NCBI RefSeq assembly: GCF_052324685.1
Contig: NW_027506977.1
Coordinates: forward strand, 124,001-188,000
Direction of reading: 5' to 3'
Source of the DNA: Brachyhypopomus gauderio
Lineage: Eukaryota > Chordata > Actinopteri > Gymnotiformes > Hypopomidae
DNA length: 64,000 nucleotides
Shown: positions 46,961 to 56,796 of the stretch, in pieces
Position numbering within the stretch: position 1 is the stretch's first letter
Layout of the letters: each line of letters starts with the position of its first letter
The notes under the pieces: model-generated
What the model was told of the DNA's origin: nothing
Databases searched by the model: none
Seen by the model: the letters and a program-made list of their open reading frames with translations, nothing else
Made by a program: the position numbers and the translations under genes

Positions 46961-48193
46961 ATGGAGCCCAGGGGAGTTTCCCCACCAGTGGCCGCGAGGC
47001 ACTGGGTTAGACTCCGCTTTACCGGAGAAGGAGTCACACCGAACCGCTCCAAGGTCGGGGCGAACCTACTACATAGCCAGTGGATTAATGCAGCTGATAT
47101 ACATTCTTTTATTTTCCTTCAGAATAGAAAAGACTATGAGATCTGCTTCACTAATGAATCAGCTTTACTGAGATTCACAGACATTTTTAACAATTCTTCA
47201 GGAAATGAGTTTTGGAGATTGTGGGTTATGACAACATCAGCCCCACAGGATGTAAAGTACATTGTAGTAAAATTCTGGACTGGACGTGTCTCCGATGGGG
47301 ACATAGAGTGTTACATCACACGCTACTGTGAAATATTACAGCCTGTACACAAACCCGTAGATCAATTCGGTTTATGGTACGGAGTTAGGCGTTACAAAGT
47401 CAAGGTAAAGAAGTCTCCGGATGGAAGCTTGACCACAATTCCCAACTCCATCTCCATAGGCCCATACAACGGCACTATCTCATACCCAGGACAAGTGCAG
47501 AGATGTTTCGTGTGCATGAGTGCTGACCACCAGGCAAAAGATTGCGACGAAACCAAGTGTTGGAAATGCGGTAATTTTGGCCACAAAGGGAAAGAGTGTA
47601 CAAACACCGTGGTGTGCAACCTTTGCCAAACAGCAGGGCATCTTTATTTCCAGTGCCCGAATTCGTATAGCAACAAACTTAAAGCACTCAGGCCGACCGA
47701 GGAGGTGATCAATGAGATCTTGGAGGAAAACCGCACTATCGAGTCTACACAGCAAACAGCGCAGGAGACGGTGGCAGATCCGGACACCGGAACAGCAGAG
47801 ACACCGACGGAAGGACAGCTGATGGGCATCGACAGCTCATGGGAGAGTGACAAGCAGCAAACCAGCGCTGATGACTCCTCTACTTCAGCTACTACAACGA
47901 CCTCTACATCTACCAGCTCATCGGATGGTACAGAGGACTCCGTAGGAACCCAGTACACCCCGCTACCAGGGACCATCACCGTGGATAAGGAGACATCTAC
48001 ATCTCGCTCCGGATCATCCGAGACCGCGCAGAAACTTCAATGTAAACAAGGTGACGCTTTAAATTCTTCCACTGTGATAATAACTGCTGAAATTGACAAT
48101 AAGAGCGATAAAAGACGTAAGAGGGAATCCCCCTTGCAATCTATTTCTAAAAAAGCTCGTGAATGTCCTTCTGTTAAAAATAAAAAAAGATGA
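46961..48193 (+). CDS. LINE ORF1 protein, three CCHC knuckles
   Basis: 410 residues, starting MEPRGVSPPVAARHWVRLRF. Residues 1-175 form the family's N-terminal domain (QDVKYIVVKFWTGRVSDGD, VDQFGLWYGVRRYKV). Residues 182-245 contain three adjacent zinc knuckles: CFVCMSADHQAKDC, CWKCGNFGHKGKEC and CNLCQTAGHLYFQC. The rest is a Ser/Thr/Glu-rich, low-complexity tail ending in a basic KKARECPSVKNKKR. Tx1-clade ORF1 proteins have this layout and are thought to bind the element RNA. The start codon is the first ATG after the H2A leader, and the overlap with ORF2 suggests coupled translation. Confidence 0.9.
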   Translation: MEPRGVSPPVAARHWVRLRFTGEGVTPNRSKVGANLLHSQWINAADIHSFIFLQNRKDYEICFTNESALLRFTDIFNNSSGNEFWRLWVMTTSAPQDVKYIVVKFWTGRVSDGDIECYITRYCEILQPVHKPVDQFGLWYGVRRYKVKVKKSPDGSLTTIPNSISIGPYNGTISYPGQVQRCFVCMSADHQAKDCDETKCWKCGNFGHKGKECTNTVVCNLCQTAGHLYFQCPNSYSNKLKALRPTEEVINEILEENRTIESTQQTAQETVADPDTGTAETPTEGQLMGIDSSWESDKQQTSADDSSTSATTTTSTSTSSSDGTEDSVGTQYTPLPGTITVDKETSTSRSGSSETAQKLQCKQGDALNSSTVIITAEIDNKSDKRRKRESPLQSISKKARECPSVKNKKR

Positions 48194-51100
48194 CGAACCT
48201 TAATGTAACCTCTCTAAATATAAGAGGTATACAATCCGAAAAAAACCGAGTAAAGAAAATAGCTGCTCTTTTGCAGAAGAAAACTGACATTTTTTGCCTT
48301 CAAGAACTAAGACTGACCTCTGCACAGGATGTGGAAGATGTTAAAAAAATGTGGATTAATGAAAATATCATAATTTCTATTGGTGAAAACCGAGCAGATG
48401 GAGTTGCTGTACTGTTTAACATTGATGTAGAAATAATTAAGATTCGGCATATTATACCAGGAAGACTGCTGATGGTTGATTGCTATATAAAAAACCAAAA
48501 GATTAGAATAATTAATGTGTACACCCCACCAGATAGAGCAGGAAAAATGAGGATCCTTCACAAGCTGTATGAATTATCTGTTGGATACAGTACTATATTA
48601 TGTGGAGATTTTAACACCACCACACACAGAAATGATAAATTTCCACCTAGCAACTCCATTTCTAGAGAGGGTAAACTGCTGAAAAGGGTTTCAGAAACAT
48701 GTAAACTCAAAGATTCATTCAGAGAAAAATTCCCGGAAGATTTTGGGTTTACTAGATTTGACAAAAAAATAAAAACTAGAATAGACAGGATCTATGTATC
48801 TGACAAAATCCATGTCATGATTTATAAAACTGAATACCTGGTCGAGTCGGATCACCTAGGTGTTTCTGTTAAATTAAGCTTTGACAACAGAGCTCAAATT
48901 GGGTATTGGAAATTAAATACAAACTGTTTAAAAAATAAAGAATTAGTTGGTGAATTAACAGACGAAATAAATAGAATTAAGGATCTAAGAGTTTTAACGA
49001 AATCAGACAACCACATGTGGGCTATTTTTAAAAAACAAATAACTGCTTTCTTTAAAAGGAAATGCAAAGATCTTAACATTCAAAAAAATGAAAAATATTA
49101 CTCATTGATTTCAAAATACATAGAACTCCAGACTAAACAGATTAGAGATGAAGAAGAAGAGGAGGAATTATACAAAATCAAATCAGAAATAACGCAGATA
49201 AATGATGATCTTACTTTAAATATTCAAATACAAGCCGGTGTAGATACAATTCACTCAGGAAATTTACAAACCATCATCAAACAGTTACAAAAACGCAAAG
49301 AAAGTAAGTATATAAAAGGCATTAAGGATGATTTAGGTAATGTGATAACTGATGAAAATGATAAACGGAACTTAATAGCTAAGACATGTCGTGAAGGTTC
49401 GACTAGGGTTAACGTCGATGATCATGACATTTTGAAATTTTTAAGCAATTGTAAAATAACACCAAGCATAAACGATGATGGTCTGACAAACCCAATCACC
49501 ATTAAAGAAGTTTTAACTGCTATATCTGAGTTAAACGTAGGGAAAAGCCCTGGCCCAGATGGCCTTCCATCAGAATTTTATAAATTATGCAGCTCAAACA
49601 TCGCCGACTTATTGGTTAAAATGTATAACGAAGGTATCAAAACAGGAGAGATGCAAAAAGATTTTTATCATTCTGTTGTCTCCTTGATCTTTAAGAAGGG
49701 AAATGAGAATGATTTGGACAACTGGAGACAAATAAGTGTAATGAATATTGATTATAAGATTTTAGCAAAAATTGTGATGAACAGAATGACTAAAACATTA
49801 CAGAATATAATAGATAGTGAACAAACATGTGCAATTAAAGGAAGATTCATGTGGGATAATCTTGGTATGTTAAGGGAATTGATTACAAACAATATTGGAA
49901 GAGAGTTTTTTATTGTTGCCTTAGACCAAAAGAAAGCTTTTGATTTTATATCAAGAGAATATCTGTGGTGTGTGTTAAAATATTATGGCTTTCCTGACAA
50001 ATTTATTAACATTATTAGATTGCTGTACATGAGATCCAATGTTCAGATTAATGTGAATGGGATTTTAACTGAAGGATTTGAGGTACAGAGAGGGGTTAAA
50101 CAGGGCTGCCCTTTAAGCGCAGCTCTGTATGTTATTGCAATCAGTCCTCTTTTAAACATTATTAAAAATGATAATAGGCTCCAAGGCGCCCGAACTGCCT
50201 CTAACCAAATAATAAAGGTCTCTGCCTATGCAGATGACGTGACTATATTCATCAAAAACCAAACAGAATTAGAGGTGATTAAACAGCTTTTTAAAGAATA
50301 TGAAAGTGTCTCAGGAGCCAAACTCAATTCAAACAAGACTGAAGTTGTGTGGATGGGTAAAAATCCAGCTCCTCCTTTAGATATGGAGTGCAAAAAAGAG
50401 ATTAAAATTTTAGGTATAATATTAACAAACGGAAAGTGTGCTGAAGAAAACTGGAAACAGAAAGAAATTGAAGTCCAGAACGAAATTGACTTGTGGAAAG
50501 TATCAAATTTTAAAAGTAGAATAAAAATAATTAAAACCTTTGTGCTCTCAAAATTGTTGTTTTTAGCCACTGTCTTTCCACCAGATAAAAAAACCATTAA
50601 CAGATTGAACAAAATGTGCGTCAGATTTATCTGGGGCTCAAACAGAGAGGTCACAAAGAGAGAACTATTGTTTAAACCTATTGAGAAAGGAGGCCTGAAC
50701 GCAATGGAAATGGGAAACAAATTAACGATAGCCTTTTGTAAAAATGTGGCACAGGCTATAGATAGACGCGCAGATTGGGTAGGTGACAGAAAAGACTGGA
50801 CTAAAAAACGAGGGAGAGGGAGACACAAAATACCTGATTTTAAGCTTTTATATGGTGACTTTATATCAAAACACTCTGAAACCAACATAGACTGGCTAAA
50901 TATGACAAACAAAGTAATCTATAACAAAATCATAGCAAAAGAATACGGGGGTAATTTTTGTTTTAAATACCTTACACCTAACGAAATGGATGTAGGGATA
51001 AAAAACCTCAGATGTAAAGATCTCTCAGAAAATATGAGAGACGTAATGTGGTTGATTGGTGTGGGTAGATTATCAGTCAGGTGCGTTGTGAAATGGAGTT

Positions 51101-51480
51101 GCTACGTTACCACCAAACTGTGCCCTATAAATGGATGTAACAACGATGAGACTGTTGAGCACCTTTTGCTATATTGTCCCCGCTCAGCAGAGATATGGCA
51201 ATACATGAAAGAAATCGGGCTTAATATTACCATAAACGAAAAAGCTGTCATGCATGGCATATTCATAGAAACACTTCCAAAAAAAGTTCACAACCTGTTT
51301 TGGCTAACAATCTGCATAATAAACAATAAAATTTGGAAAACAAGATGCAAAATGATAATAAACCAGTGCCATATCTCTGCTGAGACGGTTTTTAAACAGA
51401 TAAAAATCGAATTGAGGAGACAACGGACGGTCGATAGAAGGACAATTAACACACTGCCATGGGACATTTTGGATTTTTGA
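48190..51480 (+). CDS. LINE ORF2: APE endonuclease and reverse transcriptase
   Basis: 1096 residues. The N-terminal APE-type endonuclease has LNIRGI with Asn10, LQELRL with Glu39, CGDFN with Asp140, RIDRIYVS and ESDHLG with Asp221-His222, so the catalytic set is complete. The RT carries GKSPGPDGLPSEFY, VALDQKKAFDF with Asp579, QRGVKQGCPLSAALY and the YADD box at 680-683. The C-terminus has a CCHC cluster, C978-x4-C983-x7-H991-x4-C996, as in Tx1/L1-type elements. The frame is uninterrupted. The endonuclease would nick the target and the RT would prime on it. Given the repeated H4 junctions, this endonuclease, perhaps with the C-terminal cluster, is inferred to recognise the H4 5' coding sequence. 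Confidence 0.93.
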   Translation: MTNLNVTSLNIRGIQSEKNRVKKIAALLQKKTDIFCLQELRLTSAQDVEDVKKMWINENIIISIGENRADGVAVLFNIDVEIIKIRHIIPGRLLMVDCYIKNQKIRIINVYTPPDRAGKMRILHKLYELSVGYSTILCGDFNTTTHRNDKFPPSNSISREGKLLKRVSETCKLKDSFREKFPEDFGFTRFDKKIKTRIDRIYVSDKIHVMIYKTEYLVESDHLGVSVKLSFDNRAQIGYWKLNTNCLKNKELVGELTDEINRIKDLRVLTKSDNHMWAIFKKQITAFFKRKCKDLNIQKNEKYYSLISKYIELQTKQIRDEEEEEELYKIKSEITQINDDLTLNIQIQAGVDTIHSGNLQTIIKQLQKRKESKYIKGIKDDLGNVITDENDKRNLIAKTCREGSTRVNVDDHDILKFLSNCKITPSINDDGLTNPITIKEVLTAISELNVGKSPGPDGLPSEFYKLCSSNIADLLVKMYNEGIKTGEMQKDFYHSVVSLIFKKGNENDLDNWRQISVMNIDYKILAKIVMNRMTKTLQNIIDSEQTCAIKGRFMWDNLGMLRELITNNIGREFFIVALDQKKAFDFISREYLWCVLKYYGFPDKFINIIRLLYMRSNVQINVNGILTEGFEVQRGVKQGCPLSAALYVIAISPLLNIIKNDNRLQGARTASNQIIKVSAYADDVTIFIKNQTELEVIKQLFKEYESVSGAKLNSNKTEVVWMGKNPAPPLDMECKKEIKILGIILTNGKCAEENWKQKEIEVQNEIDLWKVSNFKSRIKIIKTFVLSKLLFLATVFPPDKKTINRLNKMCVRFIWGSNREVTKRELLFKPIEKGGLNAMEMGNKLTIAFCKNVAQAIDRRADWVGDRKDWTKKRGRGRHKIPDFKLLYGDFISKHSETNIDWLNMTNKVIYNKIIAKEYGGNFCFKYLTPNEMDVGIKNLRCKDLSENMRDVMWLIGVGRLSVRCVVKWSCYVTTKLCPINGCNNDETVEHLLLYCPRSAEIWQYMKEIGLNITINEKAVMHGIFIETLPKKVHNLFWLTICIINNKIWKTRCKMIINQCHISAETVFKQIKIELRRQRTVDRRTINTLPWDILDF

Positions 51481-51503
51481 TAGTGAGTAATTGAATGTAA
51501 AGG

Positions 51504-51547
<44 letters not shown>

Positions 51548-51638
51548 GTATGTGTGTATTTTGTTTATTGGTGTATATTCCCACATGTTTTTTTTTTTGA
51601 ATAGCTGCTGAAAACCAATAATAAAGATTCAGTAAAAA

Positions 51639-51929
51639 GTAAGGGTGGTAAAGGTCTTGGGAAAGGAGGGGCTAAGCGTCATCGCAAGGTTCTCCGTCCA
51701 GGGCATTACTAAACCCGCTATTCGCCGTCTGGCTCGTCGTGGCGGTGTCAAGCGTATCTCCGGTCTGATTTACGAGGAGACCCGTGGTGTGCTCAAAGTG
51801 TTCCTGGAGAACGTTATCAGGGACGCGGTTACCTACACCGAACATGCCAAGAGAAAGACCGTCACCGCTATGGATGTGGTTTATGCTCTGAAACGCCAAG
51901 GACGCACTCTGTACGGATTCGGAGGTTAA
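51639..51929 (+). pseudogene. Histone H4 body (locus 2)
   Basis: Resumes H4 with GTAAGGGTGGTAAAGGTC and runs to FGG-stop at 51929. In addition to the upstream LINE there is an 8-bp loss after codon 24: KVLR is followed directly by the end of the Ile27 codon and QGITK, deleting Asp25, Asn26 and two bases. The rest ([20 protein letters not shown] through [14 protein letters not shown]) is otherwise canonical. The frame starting at 51645 reads out of phase before the deletion and in phase after it. Confidence 0.93.
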
Positions 51930-51954
51930 ACGCTTAACTCAACACGAAACCAAC

Positions 51955-51970
51955 GGCTCTTTTAAGAGCC
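51955..51970 (+). terminator. Histone 3' stem-loop (H4 locus 2)
   Basis: GGCTCTTTTAAGAGCC followed by ACCCA, 25 bp after the H4 stop. This is the canonical SLBP-binding 3' end of replication-dependent histone mRNAs. Confidence 0.95.
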
Positions 51971-51975
51971 ACCCA

Positions 51976-53181
51976 TATACTCATTTAAAGAGCTGTTTCA
52001 GGCGTTTACTGGTAACCACAAGCGTCAATTACTTAAACGCGCACAGAGAACGTTTTGTCCGACTTTGCTTTTTGAATGTACTTTTATTAAAATCATGGAA
52101 GGGTCAATACACAATCATTGCAAGATTCATAATGTCAAACATACTATTAAAACACAGCATACACATTAAACCATTTACATTTTATAGGCTACATGAACTC
52201 TTGTTACTTGTTATTTCCCCATATAATTTCTACACAATTTATCACACACAATGTCCGACTTTGCCGTGACCTACAACAATTTTAAAATGCACGTTGTAGT
52301 CTCTGAATCCTAAAACATTTAAATGAATGGACATATTGAATAAATGAAGACGCTTTATGACGAATAATGCAATAATAACCAACGTTATGACCTAACTAGT
52401 TTAGAACCTCATCCAAAGAATTTTAGTATAATAAAATGATAAAATAGAAATTCCTTTTGTAAGCAAAACTAATCAGGAGGTTTTGAGGCTCTATTATAGT
52501 TTTTGTTTGAAAATTGAAGGCAGAAATGGCTGGGGCAGGATTAAGAGGTAAACGTTATGGCTCGTTTATATATATATATAAATTTGAGTTGACTTGACTA
52601 GATATTAGATTATTAGACTCATTTTCTTCACTATAGTGAATGTAAAATTTAGTTCATTGAAAACGAGTGTTTTGTGAGACGAAAAGTGAATGGAACAAAA
52701 TAACATTCAAAAAGGTCTTTACGTGGATTTAAATACATAGGCTACTGTTATCTAAGGGGTGACTAACAACATCGGATGATGTTGTTTTTGAGTATTTTCA
52801 AGCTGATTTGAATTGGGTCAAAACTAACCCGCTAACACCAAAGATGTGTGCAGTTTTCTAATACAATACAAGTTAAAGATCTACACCAATCAAGGTTCTG
52901 ATTCCTATATTTAAATTGAAAGTCCCCATATACTAATTTATTTAGGTTCTTTTAATGTTTTTATTTATTTATTCTGTATAAACGATATTTAACTGTCTTC
53001 CAATTTCTACAGCTCCGAAGCTTACATTATTCCTCATTTTATACATTCACTCAATCTTTGTTACTTCTGTTATTTCCCCAGATAAACCGTACACACAATT
53101 TATCACCCAAAATGTCCGACTTTGCCGTGCACTACTACAATTTGCCACAATTTAAAATGCACGTTGTAGTCTCTGAATCCT
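51976..53181. other. Histone spacer with a duplicated segment
   Basis: No gene. The segment 52225-52550 (AAAATGCACGTTGTAGTCTC, then ACCTCATCCAAAG and AATGGCTGGGGC) is repeated as 53085-53186 plus 55338-55800, the repeat being split by the LTR element. A run of TATATATA lies at 52566-52578. Confidence 0.7.
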
Positions 53182-53186
53182 AAAAC

Positions 53187-55337
53187 TGTCACGTTGAGGA
53201 CCCCGGCCCCTCCCTTTTGGGCGTGTTTACGTAGTCTACGTGCATCTTCTGCGTCTGTGGATATTCCGTGGTGATGGCTATGTCATGTGATAATCCGTCT
53301 CACCTGTGAATCGTCTCGTAATCACGTGGGGTTAATGTGGTTTGTCTATTTAATGTGCGCTCGCGCAGTGTCCTGTGCTCGTCGTTGTCTAGAGTCTACA
53401 CGTTTCTGTGTAAGTGTCAGATGTTCCTCGTGCGCTATTGCGCAATCTATGTGTGATTCATTAAAAGTGACGTCCCTGCAAGGATTGTGTGTCTCGTCCT
53501 TCGCTCCACCCCGATCGTCACAGAACGACGAGCCGAACAGAGACACCCGAACATGCCAGGATACGCCACCCGGCCTAAGAAGGCGTTGCGTCCCAGCAAA
53601 AGGCACCACCGCTCTTCCTCCTCGCCCCCGCGCCGCATAACCTCGCCGACTCGGGAACAGCTGATGTCAGACCCTGTATGCGCCCTCCAGCTGACCTCAG
53701 CCCAGAAGGTCGAGGAGAGAGACCCTGATCTGGCAGAGATCTTCCGGCAGGGCGCGGTGAGAATCTGGAGGGAGAGAAACGCTCCTCCAGCCCGCGCTCT
53801 CTCGCCTCTGAGGGTGGGCTCGTTCGTCATGGGTGCTACCGAGTCCACCCCAGAGAGCGAGTTCGGAGAGGAGGACTCCGACGAGGAGCAGGAGGAGGAG
53901 GGAGAGTACCCCCCCTCGATGAATGACGCATCCACGGTGGACTATGGTGGAGAGGAGGAGGACTACCCCCCATCTCTGGACGATACCTCCACCGTGGACT
54001 ACTGTGGAGACGGAGAGGGCTACCCCCTGTCGCTGGAAGACGCGTCAGGACTCGACTACGGGTCAGAGGAGGAGGAGGAGTCCGAGGAAGAGGACTACCT
54101 CCCTCCGCCCGTTGGTTCCTCTTCCGTCAAAGGAGAGGGGGAGGAGGTCGACGTTGGAGACTACCCTCCGTCGGAGCACTCGGCATACCCCGCCGATTAC
54201 GGTGAGGAAGAGGAGGAAGAACGTCCGCGGTCCGTGCACTCGGATGTCTCAGAGTGCACGGACAGCGACATGTACTCCGAGGAGGAGGTCAGTCCACCCC
54301 CCTCTGAGTGTTCGGTTGGGACGGTAAAGGGAGGGTGGAGTACACCCTCCGGTCGCTCCGGAGGAGAGAACATGGACTGCTCTCGGGGTGGCAGTCCGGA
54401 GCAGCCCATGAGTTGGAGCCGGGGCAGCGAGGCGGAAGACATGGAGGTGGAAGAGCCCACAGCCGACTCCGGAGAGCGGTCGCGAGGCGAGAGGGACATC
54501 CCCTACGACCAGCTGGGGGGAGAGTCCACCCGCCGCGCTGCGCCGGGCACGTCCGCCAGCCGCACTGCGTCCGGTGGAGGGACTGCAGCAAGGGCAGGAG
54601 GAGCACCGCCACCCGCAGTGCCAACTGCACCAGTAGCTCCCGACCTCTCGCCCCTCATCACTCTCCTGCTGGCGCGCAGCCTGGCGCCCATGTCGTGTGT
54701 GTGTGTTCCCGTGTTTGTCAGTCTTGCCCTTTGTGTACCAAACCCGTTTTTCCCTCTTGTGCCACTGTGTGTGAACGTGCCTGTGTGTGTGTTTGTGAAT
54801 GTGCCGTTTAATGTGTTTAACGTCTTTTCCCCCGTCTTTCCAGGGAGGGTGTGCTAGGCGATTCGTGACGGACGCTTCGCCAAGGGCAGTCACCTCCCAG
54901 ACGCAGGACTGAGCGCGTCGGATCCGCCCATCGTCGTGGGTTCAGGGCACTCGGTCCTGTTGGCACCCCGGGACGGGTAGTGCCCTTGGAGGGGGCGTCT
55001 GTCACGTTGAGGACCCCGGCCCCTCCCTTTTGGGCGTGTGTTTACGTAGTCTACGTGCATCGTCTGCGTCTGTGGATATTCCGTGGTGATGGCTATGTCA
55101 TGTGATAATCCGTCTCACCTGTGAATCGTCTCGTAATCACGTGGGGTTAATGTGGTTTGTCTATTTAATGTGCGCTCGCGCAGTGTCCTGTGCTCGTCGT
55201 TGTCTAGAGTCTACACGTTTCTGTGTAAGTGTCAGATGTTCCTCGTGCGCTATTGCGCAATCTATGTGTGATTCATTAAAAGTGACGTCTCTGCAAGGAT
55301 TCTGTGTCTCGTCCTTCGCTCCACCCCGATCGTCACA
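53187..55337 (+). mobile_element. LTR retrotransposon, non-autonomous
   Basis: Two LTRs (53187-53522 and 55000-55337) are nearly identical, start TGTCACGTTGAGGACCCC and end CGATCGTCACA. The target duplication is AAAAC (53182-53186 and 55338-55342). A purine-rich tract (TTGGAGGGGGCG) precedes the 3' LTR. The internal 1.5 kb carries one ORF and no protease, RT or integrase, so the element must borrow these. High LTR identity indicates a young insertion. Confidence 0.92.
53553..54857 (+). CDS. Acidic repeat-rich protein of the LTR element
   Basis: 434 residues from the first ATG after the 5' LTR (MPGYATRPKKALRPSKRHHR). A basic head of about 60 residues is followed by a short helical-looking part (SAQKVEERDPDLAEIFRQGA). 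Then comes a long acidic stretch built from about four repeats of the form EEDYPPSLDDTSTVDYxG, mixed with runs of Glu, and a Gly/Ser/Pro-rich region. The final 70 residues are hydrophobic (VCVPVFVSLALCVPNPFFPL). I recognise no domain. It is in the position of gag but has no zinc knuckle. The extension upstream to 53487 lies within the LTR and is unlikely to be translated from an ATG. Confidence 0.6.
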   Translation: MPGYATRPKKALRPSKRHHRSSSSPPRRITSPTREQLMSDPVCALQLTSAQKVEERDPDLAEIFRQGAVRIWRERNAPPARALSPLRVGSFVMGATESTPESEFGEEDSDEEQEEEGEYPPSMNDASTVDYGGEEEDYPPSLDDTSTVDYCGDGEGYPLSLEDASGLDYGSEEEEESEEEDYLPPPVGSSSVKGEGEEVDVGDYPPSEHSAYPADYGEEEEEERPRSVHSDVSECTDSDMYSEEEVSPPPSECSVGTVKGGWSTPSGRSGGENMDCSRGGSPEQPMSWSRGSEAEDMEVEEPTADSGERSRGERDIPYDQLGGESTRRAAPGTSASRTASGGGTAARAGGAPPPAVPTAPVAPDLSPLITLLLARSLAPMSCVCVPVFVSLALCVPNPFFPLVPLCVNVPVCVFVNVPFNVFNVFSPVFPGRVC

Positions 55338-55805
55338 AAAACACGTTTTATAAAATAAATGGAGACGCTTTATGACAAAATAATGCAAGGAAACTGCATT
55401 ATTGAAACTCTAATGGTAAATAATTTTATGACAATATGACATTATTTAACATTCTATGTCTGTTCTAATTATTTCAAGTCTTGCCATCTTATTTACTTTA
55501 TTACATTACTTTGTCTATTTTAATAAATTGTCATTTTATTATTTTATTTTATTATGTATGTTTCCTTTTTTTAGGTTCTTTTAATGGTTTTATTTATTTA
55601 TTCTGTAAAGCACTTTGAGTATAAATGAAAGGTGCTATTCAAATAAAGATTATTATTACGTTTGTAATGATAATCAAAGTAATGACCTAGCTAGTTTGAA
55701 CCTCATCCAAAGTATTTTAGTATAATAAAATGATAAGATATTCCTTGTGCAAGCAGAACTAAAGAGGAGGTTGAAGGTAGAAATGGCTGGGGCGGGAGTT
55801 AAATG

Positions 55806-56030
55806 TGTCCATCTGTGCAGTTAGAACACACACACACTAGTGATTATTAGGGGGCTGTGGATCACACGTGCCCAGAGCGGTGGGCAGCCCTAGCCCAGTG
55901 CCCGGGGAGCAGTTGGGGTTAGGTGCCTTGCTCAAGGGCACCTCAGTCATGGCCTCAGGTCTGGGAATCGAACCCACGACCCTCCAGTCACAAGACCAGT
56001 TCCCTACCACCAGGCCATGACTATGTTTTC
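55806..56030 (-). mobile_element. tRNA-derived SINE
   Basis: A near copy of the SINE at 36380: on minus, TGGTGGTAGGGAACTGGTC, a B box GTGGGTTCGATTCCCAG and GCCCCGGGCACTGG-like body sequence. The open frame over it (107 codons) is a by-product. Confidence 0.8.
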
Positions 56031-56371
56031 TTTTACAGTATCTCAGCTTGAGTATATGTGCGTGTGTGTTCAAATACACCTGTATGTTGACGTGTGAGAA
56101 ATAGTGCGAGAGTATATTTAATATACTACAGGTGGAGAGTTGTAACACCATGAATTCCACCGATCATGGATCAGATATGAATCATATGATCATTCCAGTA
56201 TTTACCCAATTCCTCCCTGATCCCATATGGTGAATATCAAGGATGGAAACAGGCACATGCAGATTCCATTTAGAAAAAACTGATTTCGAGGTAATAAAGA
56301 AGGGCAAGTCAGTCAGATCAGTTGTGAAGGCACATAGTATCTGTGATATAACACACACACACACACACACA

Positions 56372-56761
56372 CATTGACATTGCTTATTATTTGACCTCCA
56401 TGTTCTTTACACAGGTACAATGTATTAGAGTGTTCATCAGGGCCGGCGCCAGAACATATACAGTGAGGGGGCGTCAGAAAATTTCGGGGGGGGCGAACGT
56501 AAGTTAACAAGCATGTAACGATTGTCGAGCGGCCGAGGGGGCACCATGTAGCGATTGTTGTAAAATAAATGGGTCTTATTTTTTACATTGAGGGGGCGGG
56601 ACACCTCGCCTGAGGGGGCGACGCCCCCATTCGCCCCCCCGTGGCGCCGGCCCTGGTGTTCATTAAGTATAATGAACCTATATTGTTAAATAAGTTTGTT
56701 CTATTACACAAATTTACACACACACTTGAATAAAACCAAGTGGATATGAGTTATGGTCAGT

Positions 56762-56796
<35 letters not shown>

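Larger units (their letters stand above)
46899..51638 (+). mobile_element. Tx1-like LINE copy C, full length, both ORFs open
   Basis: The 5' UTR is 62 bp. ORF1 is 46961-48193 and ORF2 48190-51480, overlapping by ATGA. The 3' UTR holds a 40-odd-base A run (51504-51543) and ends AATAAAGATTCAGTAAAA. It is flanked by the 15-bp H4 duplication. It is the only copy here with an uninterrupted coding capacity, so it is the best candidate for an active or recently active member. The orientation is the same as H4. Confidence 0.92.

Noticed and set aside
50226-50912. 228-codon minus-strand frame
   Set aside because: It is the antisense of ORF2 of the LINE.
51645-51698. N-terminus [17 protein letters not shown] as a novel H4 variant start
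   Set aside because: These codons are H4 sequence read out of frame, ahead of an 8-bp deletion. The true H4 frame begins at 46790.
54197-54893. Long minus-strand frames opposite the LTR-element ORF
   Set aside because: They are antisense shadows of a GC-rich repetitive coding region. The plus frame has the right position after the LTR.
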